Assembly (NCBI RefSeq): GCF_014641615.1
Contig: NZ_BMIB01000002.1
Coordinates: 1,472,672 to 1,536,671 of the forward strand
Origin: Filimonas zeae
GTDB lineage: Bacteria; Bacteroidota; Bacteroidia; Chitinophagales; Chitinophagaceae
Reading direction: 5' to 3'
DNA length: 64,000 nt
In this document: in pieces, positions 16,111 to 25,049 of the stretch
How positions within the stretch are numbered: the first letter of the stretch is position 1
Layout of the letters: every line of letters starts with the position of its first letter
Translations under genes and position numbers: made by a program
Notes under the pieces: model-generated
What the model saw: only the letters and a program-made list of their open reading frames with translations
The model's database searches: none
What the model was told of the DNA's origin: nothing

Positions 16111-18498
16111 ATGAAGCGATTTGCGGGAACACTGGCTGCTGTAATGGCCGCCGCTTTTACCCATGCACAAACCCTTGACTTAAAAGTTACCACTGCCCGT
16201 AACCAACCCCTTGCCGGGGCTACTGCTACTATTAGCAAGGACGGCAAAAAATGGACGCTGATCAGCAACAGCAACGGCAGTATTGTTTTTACCCCCGGCC
16301 AGCCCGGCAACTACCAGCTGTTACTGGAAAGCGTAGGTAAAAAAACAATCCGCCAGACTATTACCCTTACTGCCGCTACCAGCCAGCTTACGGTACTGCT
16401 GGAAGAAATGGATTATTTACTGGAACCACTGGAAGTAAGGGCCATACGCGCCTCTGACCGTGCTCCATTTACCAAAACCAATATAGACAAGGCCGATATA
16501 GCCAAACAAAACCTGGGGCAGGACCTGCCTATGCTGCTGAACCAGACCCCTTCGGTAATTGTAAATTCCGATGCGGGTAATGGCGTAGGTTATACCGGTA
16601 TGCGCATACGCGGTACCGATGGTTCGCGCATTAACGTTACACTCAACGGCATTCCTTATAATGATGCGGAAAGTCAGGGTACCTTTTTTGTAAACATGCC
16701 CGACCTGGTTTCTTCCGCCAGCTCTATACAAATTCAGCGTGGCGTAGGTACCTCCACCAATGGTGCCGGCGCTTTCGGCGCCACGGTAAACATTGCCACC
16801 AACGAGTTTTCAGATAAAGTGTATGCAGAAAGCAACAACAGCTACGGCTCTTTCAATACCTGGAAGAATACCATTAAAGTAGGTAGCGGTTTAATTAACG
16901 ATCACTTTACGCTGGACGCACGCATCAGCCGGCTGAAAAGTGACGGTTTTATCGACCGCGCCAGCTCTGACCTGAAGGCGTTATACCTAACCGGTGCTTA
17001 CGTAAGCAAAAACACCTCCGTACGTTTTAACCTTATTACCGGCAAAGAAAAAACCTATCAGGCCTGGTATGGCGTACCGGAAGATGTACTGGTTACCGGC
17101 AACAGAACCTATAACCCCGCTGGTATGGAAAAGCCCGGCACCCCTTACGATAACCAGACCGACAACTATCAGCAGGATCATTATCAACTGTTTATCAATC
17201 AGAACCTGGGCAATCTGTGGACGTTAAACGTAGCTTCCTTTTTAACCAGAGGCAGAGGTTATTATGAAGAGTATAAAGCCGCTCAGAAGTTCTCTTCTTA
17301 TGGTCTGCCCAATTTTGGGGCAGATACCGGCACCATTACCAGAACAGACCTGGTAAGAGACAGATGGCTGGACAACTACTTTTACGGCCAAACCTTTTCG
17401 CTGCAATCTAAAAAAGCAGCAACGGAGTTTACTTTCGGTGGCAGCTGGACTATTTACGATGGCAAGCACTATGGCGATGTTATCTGGTCAGCAATCGGCT
17501 TTCCTAAAGACTATCGCTACTATTACCTTACCGCCCGTAAAACAGACCTGAACAGTTATGTAAAGCTGTTACAGCAAGTAGGCAAACACCTGAGCATATT
17601 TGGCGATATACAATACCGCCATGTACAGTACAATATGGATGGCTTTAAAGACAACCCCACTTTACTTACCAAAAGAACCTTCAACTTTATTAACCCCAAA
17701 GCAGGCATCAGCTACAACAACAATGGTTTGAATGCTTACTTCAGCTATGCACTGGCCAACAAAGAGCCTAACCGGGATGATTTTGAAGCACAGCAACAGC
17801 AGCAACCTAAAAGAGAAACCCTGCACGATTTTGAGCTGGGCTTTGAAAAGAAAGGCAGCCGCTACAACGTAGGTGCCACATTCTATTACATGCTGTACAA
17901 AAATCAGCTGGTACTTACCGGCTCAATGAACGATGTGGGTGCTTATACCCGCGTTAACACCCCCAACAGCTACCGATCGGGTATTGAGTTGCAGGGTGGT
18001 TATGTAATCAACAAGTGGTTAAACGTACAGGCCAACGCTACATTCAGCCGTAATAGAATAAAAGAGTTTACTTCTTATACCGATGAGTATACAGGTGATG
18101 AATGGATTGGCCAGAAAGCCGAATCATTCAATAACACCAACATCTCCTTCTCTCCTGCTGTTATTGCAGCGGGCAGCATAAACCTTACGCCTGTAAAGAA
18201 CCTGGAGATAAGCCTGCTGAGCAAATATGTGGGTAAGCAATACCTGGATAACACGCAGAACGAAAGCCGCAAACTGGCTGATTATTACACACAGGACGCA
18301 CGTGCTATTTACACCGTAAAACACCTGCTGTTTAACGAGTGGAATTTTATTGCACAGGTATATAATGTATTCGACAGAAAGTATGCAGCCAATGGCTCTT
18401 CTTATCCGGGTATTTATGATGGTACGGTAGGCAACGGTGTTTCTTACGCTACCATGGCAGGTATTAACTACATGCTGGGTGTGAATATTAAGTTTTAA
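16111..18498 (+). CDS. TonB-dependent receptor, predicted thiamin transporter
   Basis: 795 residues. Signal peptide to about residue 20 (THAQ), a carboxypeptidase-regulatory-like beta-sandwich (about 22-95), the plug domain (about 115-230; MRIRGTDGSRINVTLNGIPYNDAESQ), and a beta-barrel ending in the terminal aromatic residue (NIKF) used for outer-membrane insertion. The upstream TPP riboswitch indicates thiamin or a thiamin precursor as substrate, matching the OMP-thi receptors known from Bacteroidota. No inner-membrane thiamin permease (PnuT) or thi gene is adjacent. The substrate is inferred from regulation, not from the protein. Confidence 0.92.
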   Translation: MKRFAGTLAAVMAAAFTHAQTLDLKVTTARNQPLAGATATISKDGKKWTLISNSNGSIVFTPGQPGNYQLLLESVGKKTIRQTITLTAATSQLTVLLEEMDYLLEPLEVRAIRASDRAPFTKTNIDKADIAKQNLGQDLPMLLNQTPSVIVNSDAGNGVGYTGMRIRGTDGSRINVTLNGIPYNDAESQGTFFVNMPDLVSSASSIQIQRGVGTSTNGAGAFGATVNIATNEFSDKVYAESNNSYGSFNTWKNTIKVGSGLINDHFTLDARISRLKSDGFIDRASSDLKALYLTGAYVSKNTSVRFNLITGKEKTYQAWYGVPEDVLVTGNRTYNPAGMEKPGTPYDNQTDNYQQDHYQLFINQNLGNLWTLNVASFLTRGRGYYEEYKAAQKFSSYGLPNFGADTGTITRTDLVRDRWLDNYFYGQTFSLQSKKAATEFTFGGSWTIYDGKHYGDVIWSAIGFPKDYRYYYLTARKTDLNSYVKLLQQVGKHLSIFGDIQYRHVQYNMDGFKDNPTLLTKRTFNFINPKAGISYNNNGLNAYFSYALANKEPNRDDFEAQQQQQPKRETLHDFELGFEKKGSRYNVGATFYYMLYKNQLVLTGSMNDVGAYTRVNTPNSYRSGIELQGGYVINKWLNVQANATFSRNRIKEFTSYTDEYTGDEWIGQKAESFNNTNISFSPAVIAAGSINLTPVKNLEISLLSKYVGKQYLDNTQNESRKLADYYTQDARAIYTVKHLLFNEWNFIAQVYNVFDRKYAANGSSYPGIYDGTVGNGVSYATMAGINYMLGVNIKF

Positions 18499-18514
18499 TT
18501 CAGGCTAAAAGAAG

Positions 18515-18557
18515 AAGGGTTGGATGTTACTGTTTAAAACAGATACATCCAACCCTT
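18515..18557. terminator. terminator after the TonB-dependent receptor
   Basis: Arms AAGGGTTGGATGT (18515-18527) and ACATCCAACCCTT (18545-18557), with an inner CTGTTT/AAACAG pairing. It lies between convergent genes. Confidence 0.85.
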
Positions 18558-18581
18558 TATAATTTCTCCCAGTAAGCGCTT

Positions 18582-18905
18582 CTATCCCAGTTGCTCCAGT
18601 TGCTGAGCTTTTTCTTTCCAGTTAAGCATACCACCTGTAAGGTTTACCACGTTTTTAAAGCCAATCTGCTCCATAAACATCGCAGCCACCACACTTCTGT
18701 TACCGCTGCGACAGTAAACAATTACTTCCTGATCTTTCCAGCCATCAATCTCATCCAACTGCATCATCTGTACTTTGCCAAGTGGAATATGAGCGCCGCC
18801 GATGTTGTATTCTGCTCTCTCATGGTCTTCACGAACATCCAGCAGATTTACCTGCTCCCCACCATCCAACCGTGGTTTGAGTTCTTCAAATGTAATTGTA
18901 TTCAT
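18582..18905 (-). CDS. single-domain rhodanese-like protein
   Basis: 107 residues forming one rhodanese domain. The start has LLDVRE, followed by HIPLG and the active-site loop with Cys65 in YCRSGNRS. The six-residue loop size fits sulfurtransferases (GlpE/PspE-like) rather than Cdc25 phosphatases. Cytosolic, since no signal peptide is present. It is 38 bp behind the PASTA gene and could be the third gene of the ddl unit. Physiological sulfur acceptor unknown. Confidence 0.9.
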   Translation of the reverse strand: MNTITFEELKPRLDGGEQVNLLDVREDHERAEYNIGGAHIPLGKVQMMQLDEIDGWKDQEVIVYCRSGNRSVVAAMFMEQIGFKNVVNLTGGMLNWKEKAQQLEQLG

Positions 18906-18943
18906 ACTTGTATTAAATATTAGGTATTAATAAATAATCAGAT

Positions 18944-19759
18944 TTAATGAGGCACCGTGGTATCTGCCGCAGCCGGTTTGCTGCTGATCCAGATATCTAT
19001 CATTTGCCCTGCCCTTATTTTATTATAACTGCGCGAACCATCCGGCAGCAACTCAAACGGCGCTGGTTTCTGACGGGTAATAAATGCATTTTCCTGATCT
19101 GTTACAGCACCATCCGCTTCCGGTATAATAGTACTGATGGTAATACTTAATGAGCTTGCGTAATCGCGAGCCTGAGAAACCGTCATACCTACCATATCAG
19201 GCACGTTTACCTCTGTGCTGCCTACGCCGCTGCCTAACACAAAATCAACAGAAGTACCCATATTAACCTTGGTGCCGGGGTTTACCGGCTTGCCGTTAAT
19301 CTTTTGTTCTTTTACAGCATTTTTAGCAATATCCGGCATGTAAGAAGTATCGCCCATTTTCAATCCCAGACTTTGCAGATACAGCCTGGCGCTGGTGTAA
19401 GAAAAACCGCGTAAATCCGGCATATCTACCAGCGGCGCTACCGCACGGTTAATAGTAAGGTATACAGTACGGCCTGTTTTTACGGTAACTTCTCCTTCAG
19501 GCTGTTGTTTAATAACCGACAGGCGTGGGGAAGCATCCAGATATACAGAATCCTGAATCTCTACATCAAAGCCCTGTAGCTTCAGCAGACGCTCCGCCTC
19601 ATCCACATTACGGCCCATTACATGAGGTACTTTAACGTACTTGTTATGTTTGGTAATAAAGCTGAGCGAGCTGAAAACGATTACCAGCAGTAATACTACT
19701 ATGCCAATCGCCACCAGTAAGTTTACCCAAAAGGGCTTATGCGTTATAAATTTGAACAC
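18944..19759 (-). CDS. membrane-anchored PASTA-domain protein
   Basis: 271 residues starting at a GTG codon. One N-terminal membrane helix (about 12-34) is followed by three PASTA repeats (about 40-105, 108-175 and 178-255), marked by VPHVMGRNVDEAERLL, MPDLRGFSYTSARLYL and VPDMVGMTVSQARDYA. There is no kinase domain, unlike PASTA Ser/Thr kinases and PBPs of Gram-positives. Such stand-alone proteins next to ddl are usual in Bacteroidota and probably sense or bind peptidoglycan in the periplasm. It lies 39 bp behind ddl. Confidence 0.88.
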   Translation of the reverse strand: MFKFITHKPFWVNLLVAIGIVVLLLVIVFSSLSFITKHNKYVKVPHVMGRNVDEAERLLKLQGFDVEIQDSVYLDASPRLSVIKQQPEGEVTVKTGRTVYLTINRAVAPLVDMPDLRGFSYTSARLYLQSLGLKMGDTSYMPDIAKNAVKEQKINGKPVNPGTKVNMGTSVDFVLGSGVGSTEVNVPDMVGMTVSQARDYASSLSITISTIIPEADGAVTDQENAFITRQKPAPFELLPDGSRSYNKIRAGQMIDIWISSKPAAADTTVPH

Positions 19760-19798
19760 TGTATTAATTTTCGGTTTTCAATCACAAGTTAACACTTA

Positions 19799-20776
19799 TT
19801 ATAAAAAGGCCTCTTCTATTACATCCGTATAAAAGTCGGTAAGCGTGCGGCCCATGGCTTTTACCTGCTGCGGAATCAGGCTGGCATCGCTCTGGCCGGG
19901 TACAGTATTTACCTCCAGCATAAACGGAACACCTGCGGCTTCATTATAAATAAAGTCTATGCGTACTACGCCTTTGCAGTTCAGCAGGCTGTAAATATTA
20001 CGGGCAGCTTCTCTTATCTGCTCCGCTTTGGCTTCTTCTACCACGGCAGGCGTAATTTCTTCGCTCTGGCCCAGGTATTTGGCTTTATAGTCAAAAAAGT
20101 CGTTCTGCGTACGTATTTCCGTCATAGGCAGGGTAATAATCTCCCCTTTGGTGCGGAACACCCCAATGGTAAACTCACGGCCCTGAATAAATTCTTCCAC
20201 CAATACCTGCGTATCTTCTTTAAAAGCTTTTTCAATGGCGGCAGGCAGTTCTTCTTTCGCACTTACCTTGCTCATACCAATGCTGCTGCCACCGTTGTTG
20301 GGTTTTACAAACACGGGAAAGCGCAGTTGCGCTGCTTCTTCCTGTTTATCCATCCGGCCTTTAATCAGCAATACACTTTTAGCCACATTAATGCCACCAA
20401 AAGCAGCTACAGCTACGGTATAACGCTTGTTGAAGGTTAAGGCAGAGGTAGCCGCATCACAGCAGGTATAAGGCAGCTTCAGCATATCAAAATAGCCCTG
20501 CAGCTTGCCATCTTCGCCGGGTGTGCCGTGTATGCACATCAGCACCGCATCAAATTTTACGGTAGCGCCGTTATGGGTAATGGTAAAATCGGCTTTGTTA
20601 ACAGGCGACTTTTCGCCGGTAGCAGGCAGGTAAAACCAGCCTTCCGGATTGATATCTATTTTGTATACCTCGTATCTGGAACGGTCGATATTGTTTTCAA
20701 CTGTTACGGCGCTTTTATAGCTTACTTCGGCTTCACCACTAAAGCCGCCGGTTACTAATGCTATTTTCTTCTGCAT
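19799..20776 (-). CDS. ddl: D-alanine--D-alanine ligase
   Basis: With the ATG at 20776 the product is 325 residues, beginning MQKKIALVTGG, the usual Ddl start. The longer upstream frame would read through the terminator at 20849. ATP-grasp features are present: GTPGEDG near residue 85, PVFVKPNNGGSSIG, LVEEFIQGREF, and the C-terminal MLEVNTVPGQSDASLIPQ. It makes the D-Ala-D-Ala dipeptide for peptidoglycan precursors in the cytosol. First gene of a likely ddl-PASTA-rhodanese unit. Confidence 0.95.
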   Translation of the reverse strand: MQKKIALVTGGFSGEAEVSYKSAVTVENNIDRSRYEVYKIDINPEGWFYLPATGEKSPVNKADFTITHNGATVKFDAVLMCIHGTPGEDGKLQGYFDMLKLPYTCCDAATSALTFNKRYTVAVAAFGGINVAKSVLLIKGRMDKQEEAAQLRFPVFVKPNNGGSSIGMSKVSAKEELPAAIEKAFKEDTQVLVEEFIQGREFTIGVFRTKGEIITLPMTEIRTQNDFFDYKAKYLGQSEEITPAVVEEAKAEQIREAARNIYSLLNCKGVVRIDFIYNEAAGVPFMLEVNTVPGQSDASLIPQQVKAMGRTLTDFYTDVIEEAFL

Positions 20777-20848
20777 ACAGAATGATGGGTTTTTCCCGGA
20801 TGGATGATTTTGGGCAAAGAAATAAAAGAAATGGAGAATATAACAAAA

Positions 20849-20886
20849 AAAGGTGAAGGGAATACTCACACCCACCCTTCACCTTT
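20849..20886 (-). terminator. terminator with minus-strand U-tract
   Basis: Arms AAAGGTGAAGGG (20849-20860) and CCCTTCACCTTT (20875-20886). On the minus strand it continues into TTTTTTTGTTAT. It probably ends the ferredoxin transcript ahead of ddl. Confidence 0.8.
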
Positions 20887-21010
20887 CATTCTGAACGGGA
20901 CATATCACCCGCTGTTACTTTTGTCGCCATACAGCAACAATCAATTAAGGCTAAGGTACAACTATTGAACAGCGGTTTCCAATTAAAATTTCGTTGTTAC
21001 AACAGTCAAG

Positions 21011-21054
21011 AAAGGCTAAGAGGACTTCGTTTTACCGATTTTCTCTTAGCCTTT
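21011..21054. terminator. second hairpin behind the ferredoxin gene
   Basis: Arms AAAGGCTAAGAG (21011-21022) and CTCTTAGCCTTT (21043-21054) with a 20-nt loop, 36 bp after the ferredoxin stop. The minus-strand T-run is short (TTTCTTG). Confidence 0.6.
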
Positions 21055-21089
21055 CATATGTGTGCGTATCCTTTACAGGCAAAACCTGC

Positions 21090-21437
21090 TTATACGTGCA
21101 ATCTGTCTTTTTTCGCCATCAGTTCCTCTACCGTTTCTTTGTACATTTCATCAGGTACACAGCAGTCTACCGGGCAAACAGCCGCACACTGTGGTTCTTC
21201 ATGAAAGCCCTGACACTCAGTACATTTATTAGGAACAATATAATAAACATCCACACTAACAGGAGAAAAACGCTCATTTGCATCAATCACTGTGCCTTCG
21301 GAAGTAGTAAAAGCGCCCTTAACGCTGGTGCCATCGGCAATTGCCCACTCCACACCGCCTTCGTAAATGGCGTTGTTGGGGCATTCCGGCTCACAGGCTC
21401 CGCAGTTAATGCACTCTTCCGTTATCTTAATCGACAT
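21090..21437 (-). CDS. 2[4Fe-4S] ferredoxin
   Basis: 115 residues with two four-cysteine cluster motifs: CINCGACEPECP near the N-terminus, and a second set spread as CTECQGFHEEPQCAAVCP further on. The longer spacing in the second motif and the C-terminal helix are those of the alvin-type (YfhL-like) ferredoxins. It carries low-potential electrons in the cytosol. It is divergent from an acyl-CoA reductase gene, an arrangement frequent in Bacteroidota, but the redox partner is not shown by the sequence. Confidence 0.93.
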   Translation of the reverse strand: MSIKITEECINCGACEPECPNNAIYEGGVEWAIADGTSVKGAFTTSEGTVIDANERFSPVSVDVYYIVPNKCTECQGFHEEPQCAAVCPVDCCVPDEMYKETVEELMAKKDRLHV

Positions 21438-21506
21438 ATAAAACCGTATTTGTTATTTTAATAGGAATATTTTTGCGCGTGTAAAAATACGGGGAAATAG
21501 GATAAT

Positions 21507-21525
21507 CTCCTCCTATGTGGAGGAG
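21507..21525. repeat. GC-rich hairpin ahead of the acyl-CoA reductase gene
   Basis: CTCCTCC (21507-21513), loop TATGT, GGAGGAG (21519-21525), 24 bp before the ATG at 21549. No T-run follows. The 3' arm GGAGGAG resembles a strong Shine-Dalgarno sequence but is too far from the start. It could be an operator or an mRNA 5' structure. Confidence 0.5.
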
Positions 21526-21548
21526 TTATGACACTTAAATAACTGGCA

Positions 21549-22550
21549 ATGAACATACATAATAGAATAGAATTATTGGCCAAACTGGGGGAATACCTCC
21601 AGGCGAACACCGGAGAATGGCAGTTGACGAAAGAGCGTGCATCGCGCAATAACGCTTGGTTTACACTGGATTATATAGCCCTGGCTACCGATAATATTGT
21701 ACAGGAGTTTTTGCAACCGGAAAAACTGGAAAAGTGGATAGCCCGGTACCAGGTACCTGCCGAAAATAAAGCCCCTAAAAAAGTGGGTATTGTAATGGCG
21801 GGGAATATTCCGCTGGTAGGGTTTCATGATCTGTTGAGTGTTTTTATTTTCGGGCATACTGCGCACATTAAACTTTCTTCTAAAGATGATGTACTGATAC
21901 CCCACCTGGTGAACAAACTGCAGGAATGGGATGACCGTTTGGCAGACCGCTTTGTTTTTTCGGAAATTATTAAAGGCTGCGACGCCTACATTGCCACTGG
22001 AAGCAATAATACGGGCCGCTATTTTGAGTATTATTTCAGCAAATACCCGCATATTATCCGCCGCAACCGAACTTCGGTAGCCGTACTGGATGGAACGGAA
22101 ACAGCACAGGAGCTAACGTTGCTGGCAGGCGATATCCAAACCTATTTTGGCCTCGGTTGCCGGAATATTACCCAGTTATATGTGCCGGAGCAGTACGATT
22201 TTATTCCTTTGCTGGAAGCGCTGAAGGCCTACGATTTTGTGATAGAGAACCACAAATACAAGCATAATTTCGATTACCACCTGGCATTGCTGATTATGAA
22301 CAGCAAATACTATATGAATAATGGTACGGTAATACTTGCTGAAAACATATCTCCGTTTTCACCTGTAAGCCAGGTACACTACCAATATTACAGTAACATA
22401 GGCGAGGTAGGGGAAAAACTCACAAATTCTGACGATATTCAGTGTATTGTGGGACATGGTTACACCGGTTTTGGCGCTGCACAGCGTCCAACGCTGACTG
22501 ACTATGCTGACGGAGTTGACACGATGGCTTTTCTGGAAAAACTGACATAA
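21549..22550 (+). CDS. LuxC-type acyl-CoA reductase
   Basis: 333 residues similar to the acyl-CoA reductase (LuxC) family of the aldehyde dehydrogenase superfamily. KVGIVMAGNIPLVGFHDLL is the family opening and Cys204 in GLGCRNIT is the expected catalytic thiol. A GHGYTGFGAAQRPTLTDYADGVDTM tail closes the protein. The family reduces fatty acyl groups to aldehydes. No other lux gene is present, so bioluminescence is not suggested. The first 60 residues are helical and less conserved. Adjacent to, and divergent from, the ferredoxin gene. Confidence 0.88.
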   Translation: MNIHNRIELLAKLGEYLQANTGEWQLTKERASRNNAWFTLDYIALATDNIVQEFLQPEKLEKWIARYQVPAENKAPKKVGIVMAGNIPLVGFHDLLSVFIFGHTAHIKLSSKDDVLIPHLVNKLQEWDDRLADRFVFSEIIKGCDAYIATGSNNTGRYFEYYFSKYPHIIRRNRTSVAVLDGTETAQELTLLAGDIQTYFGLGCRNITQLYVPEQYDFIPLLEALKAYDFVIENHKYKHNFDYHLALLIMNSKYYMNNGTVILAENISPFSPVSQVHYQYYSNIGEVGEKLTNSDDIQCIVGHGYTGFGAAQRPTLTDYADGVDTMAFLEKLT

Positions 22551-22701
22551 CAGCACATCTACGACAACCTTCGTCAATTCTTTGTTAAAAGCCCCATCAG
22601 AACCAACTGACTATTAAACAGATTCGTTTATTTGCTATTGAAAAGGTATAGTATTTGAATAAATTAGATTTCTATTTGACTCACTTAAATTGAAAGACGC
22701 A

Positions 22702-24231
22702 ATGAAACTCAAAAGCATTATTTTAATCGTGACTATCAGCGCACTTACATCGGTTTTGAGTGTTTGGGGTTATAGCAAGTGGATGCAGAAACAATACGCC
22801 GGTACGCAGGAATCGGGCAAACTGCCTGTTAACTATGCCGGTTTCTTTGATAAAAACGCACCTGCCGGACCTGTTGACTTTACAGCAGCCTCCACCTCTG
22901 CCACTCCGGCAGTGGTACACATTAAAACACGCACCAAAGCAAAGCAGGTTACCAACAACATTCCCAAACGCAGAAGCCCGTTGTCTGACTTTTTTGGCGA
23001 CGACGATCCGTTCAGCGACTTTTTTGGCGGTCCGCGTGTACAAATGATTCCTGAGCAAAGAGCCAGTGGTAGCGGTGTACTCATCAGCGATGATGGTTAT
23101 ATAGTAACCAACAACCACGTGGTGGAAGGTGCCGATGAAATTAACGTTACCCTGGCCAACAAAAAAAGCTACAAGGCTACTGTGGTAGGCCGCGATAACA
23201 ACAGCGATCTGGCGGTTATAAAAATTGAAGGTTCCCGTTTCCCTTATCTGGTATATGGCAACAGCGATGAAACCCGTTTAGGTCAGTGGGTACTGGCAGT
23301 AGGTTATCCTTTAAACCTGGATGTAACCGTTACTGCAGGTATTGTGAGCGCTAAAGCCCGGTCTATTAACATTAACAAAGGCGATTCTCCGGTTGAATCT
23401 TTTATTCAAACCGATGCTGCGGTTAACCCCGGTAACAGTGGCGGTGCCCTTATTAATACTAATGGCGAACTGATTGGTATTAACAGTGCCATTGCCTCTC
23501 CTACCGGTTCTTATGCAGGTTATTCCTACGCTATTCCGGTAAATATTGCCAAGAAAATAGTAAACGACATCATTAAGTTTGGTGCGGTTCAGAGAGGTTA
23601 TATAGGTATCAGCTTCCTGCCTGAAGGTTTAAGTGATGAGCAGAAGAAACAACAGGGTGTAAAAGAAGGAGACGGCATATTTGTAAGCGGCGTTGCTCCG
23701 GAAGGTGCTGCCAAAGCTGCAGGTATACAAAAAGGCGACTTTATTACTAAAGTAAACGGCGTTGCTGTACAAACCGGCCCGCAATTACAAGAGCAGGTTG
23801 CCCGCTTTAAACCCGGTGATAAAGTAAGCGTTACTTACGTGCGCAACGGTAAAGAAATTACCACCAATGTTACCCTTAAAAACCAGAAAGGTAACTACGA
23901 TGTGGTAAAAAATGAGCCCGCCAATATTGTGAATAAACTGGGTGCAGAACTGGTAACTATTGATAAGGCTACTGCTCAGAAAAATGATATTGCAGGTGGT
24001 GTTCAGGTGAAGAAGATTAACGGTGGCTTATTAAAGAACACCCGCATGGAAGCCGGCTTCATTATCACCCGTGTAAACGGTCAGGAAGTAAAAAGCCTGG
24101 AAGATCTGACCAATCTGCTAAAAGCAGCTGGTGGCCAGGTACAACTGGAAGGTATTTATCCTGGTTATGAAGGCACTTACGGTTATCCTTTAAACCTGAG
24201 TGCGGAAGAAGGTGAAGGTCCAGAGCAATAA
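22702..24231 (+). CDS. Do/HtrA-type periplasmic serine protease
   Basis: 509 residues from the ATG at 22702. An in-frame TTG at 22690 would only add four codons. The N-terminal helix (5-24) acts as signal or anchor. The trypsin-like domain has the catalytic triad His139 (TNNHVV), Asp169 (NNSDLAVI) and Ser246 (GNSGGAL). Two PDZ domains follow (about 295-380 and 400-490). A linker rich in SDFFGDDDPFSDFFGG precedes the protease domain, as in other Bacteroidota DegQ proteins. It degrades or chaperones misfolded envelope proteins. The perfect hairpin at 24256 ends it. Confidence 0.95.
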   Translation: MKLKSIILIVTISALTSVLSVWGYSKWMQKQYAGTQESGKLPVNYAGFFDKNAPAGPVDFTAASTSATPAVVHIKTRTKAKQVTNNIPKRRSPLSDFFGDDDPFSDFFGGPRVQMIPEQRASGSGVLISDDGYIVTNNHVVEGADEINVTLANKKSYKATVVGRDNNSDLAVIKIEGSRFPYLVYGNSDETRLGQWVLAVGYPLNLDVTVTAGIVSAKARSININKGDSPVESFIQTDAAVNPGNSGGALINTNGELIGINSAIASPTGSYAGYSYAIPVNIAKKIVNDIIKFGAVQRGYIGISFLPEGLSDEQKKQQGVKEGDGIFVSGVAPEGAAKAAGIQKGDFITKVNGVAVQTGPQLQEQVARFKPGDKVSVTYVRNGKEITTNVTLKNQKGNYDVVKNEPANIVNKLGAELVTIDKATAQKNDIAGGVQVKKINGGLLKNTRMEAGFIITRVNGQEVKSLEDLTNLLKAAGGQVQLEGIYPGYEGTYGYPLNLSAEEGEGPEQ

Positions 24232-24255
24232 TCGCTTCCTTTACTTAATAAATTG

Positions 24256-24290
24256 AAAACGGGTGTATCAGCTTTTGATACACCCGTTTT
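24256..24290. terminator. terminator between htrA and cyclophilin genes
   Basis: Perfect arms AAAACGGGTGTATCA (24256-24270) and TGATACACCCGTTTT (24276-24290), 5-nt loop, serving two convergent genes. Confidence 0.9.
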
Positions 24291-24322
24291 TGAGTCTTAT
24301 AGGTGGAGATAATGCGGCGCAG

Positions 24323-25027
24323 TTACTTCTTCCTTTTAATCAGCTTTACGCTGATAATTCTTACATCTTTCAAAGGTCTGTCTGCATCTGCTCCCTTGCT
24401 GGTGGGTACTGCGGCAATTTTATCAACCACGTCCAGGCCTTGTATTACTTCTCCAAAAATGGTGTAGTTCATGTCAAGGTGTGGAGCACCGCCGGTGGTT
24501 TTATATACTTCGCGGTAAGCAGGTGGAATTTTTCTTTTCAGGCGTTTTACCTCCACGGTGTCCAGTGCGCCATCTGTAAATGTTTTTCCCTGTACAATGT
24601 AAAACTGGCTGGCGCTGCTGGCTTTTTGCGGGTTTACATCATCGCCTTCCCGGGCTGCTGCCAGTACTCCTTTTTTATGAAACAGTGCGGGGTTGAACTC
24701 CGCAGGAATGGTATATGTCGGTCCACCATCTCCCAGTGATTTACCAGCGGGCGCGCGTTTGCTATCCGGGTCTCCACCCTGAATCATAAAGCGCTGTATT
24801 ACGCGGTGAAAAAGCAGGCTATCATAGTAGTGCGTTTTAACCAGTCGCAAAAAGTTATCGCGATGCAATGGTGTAGAGTCTGATAAACGGAGAATGATGG
24901 TGCCTTCTGTGGTTACCATTTCTATATCCCTTTTGCGGTCGCGTTTTTTAATTTTTACGTTGGGTTGCGCCCATGACAAGCCTATGCCCCAGCACAGGGC
25001 AGTAATAAGCAGTAGCAGTTTTTGCAT
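24323..25027 (-). CDS. periplasmic cyclophilin-type peptidyl-prolyl isomerase
   Basis: With the ATG at 25027 the product has 234 residues and starts with a signal peptide (MQKLLLLITALCWGIGLSWAQ). The cyclophilin fold shows FHRVIQRFMIQGGDP (catalytic Arg/Phe region), ASQFYIVQG and YTIFGEVIQGLDVVDKIA. A 40-residue basic insertion (about 145-180) between the last two is common in Bacteroidota members. It catalyses proline isomerisation of exported proteins. It lies 22 bp behind the amylase gene on the same strand and may be read with it. Confidence 0.92.
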   Translation of the reverse strand: MQKLLLLITALCWGIGLSWAQPNVKIKKRDRKRDIEMVTTEGTIILRLSDSTPLHRDNFLRLVKTHYYDSLLFHRVIQRFMIQGGDPDSKRAPAGKSLGDGGPTYTIPAEFNPALFHKKGVLAAAREGDDVNPQKASSASQFYIVQGKTFTDGALDTVEVKRLKRKIPPAYREVYKTTGGAPHLDMNYTIFGEVIQGLDVVDKIAAVPTSKGADADRPLKDVRIISVKLIKRKK

Positions 25028-25049
25028 AATGGTTATTTGTAGTCGTGTA

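Larger units (their letters stand above)
20777..21089. other. interval with two strong hairpins upstream of ddl
   Basis: A 313-bp stretch carrying the hairpins at 20849-20886 and 21011-21054. Between them are 124 bp with no credible coding sequence. A TAnnTTTG match (TACTTTTG, 20916-20923, plus strand) lies there but has no -33 box. Confidence 0.5.
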
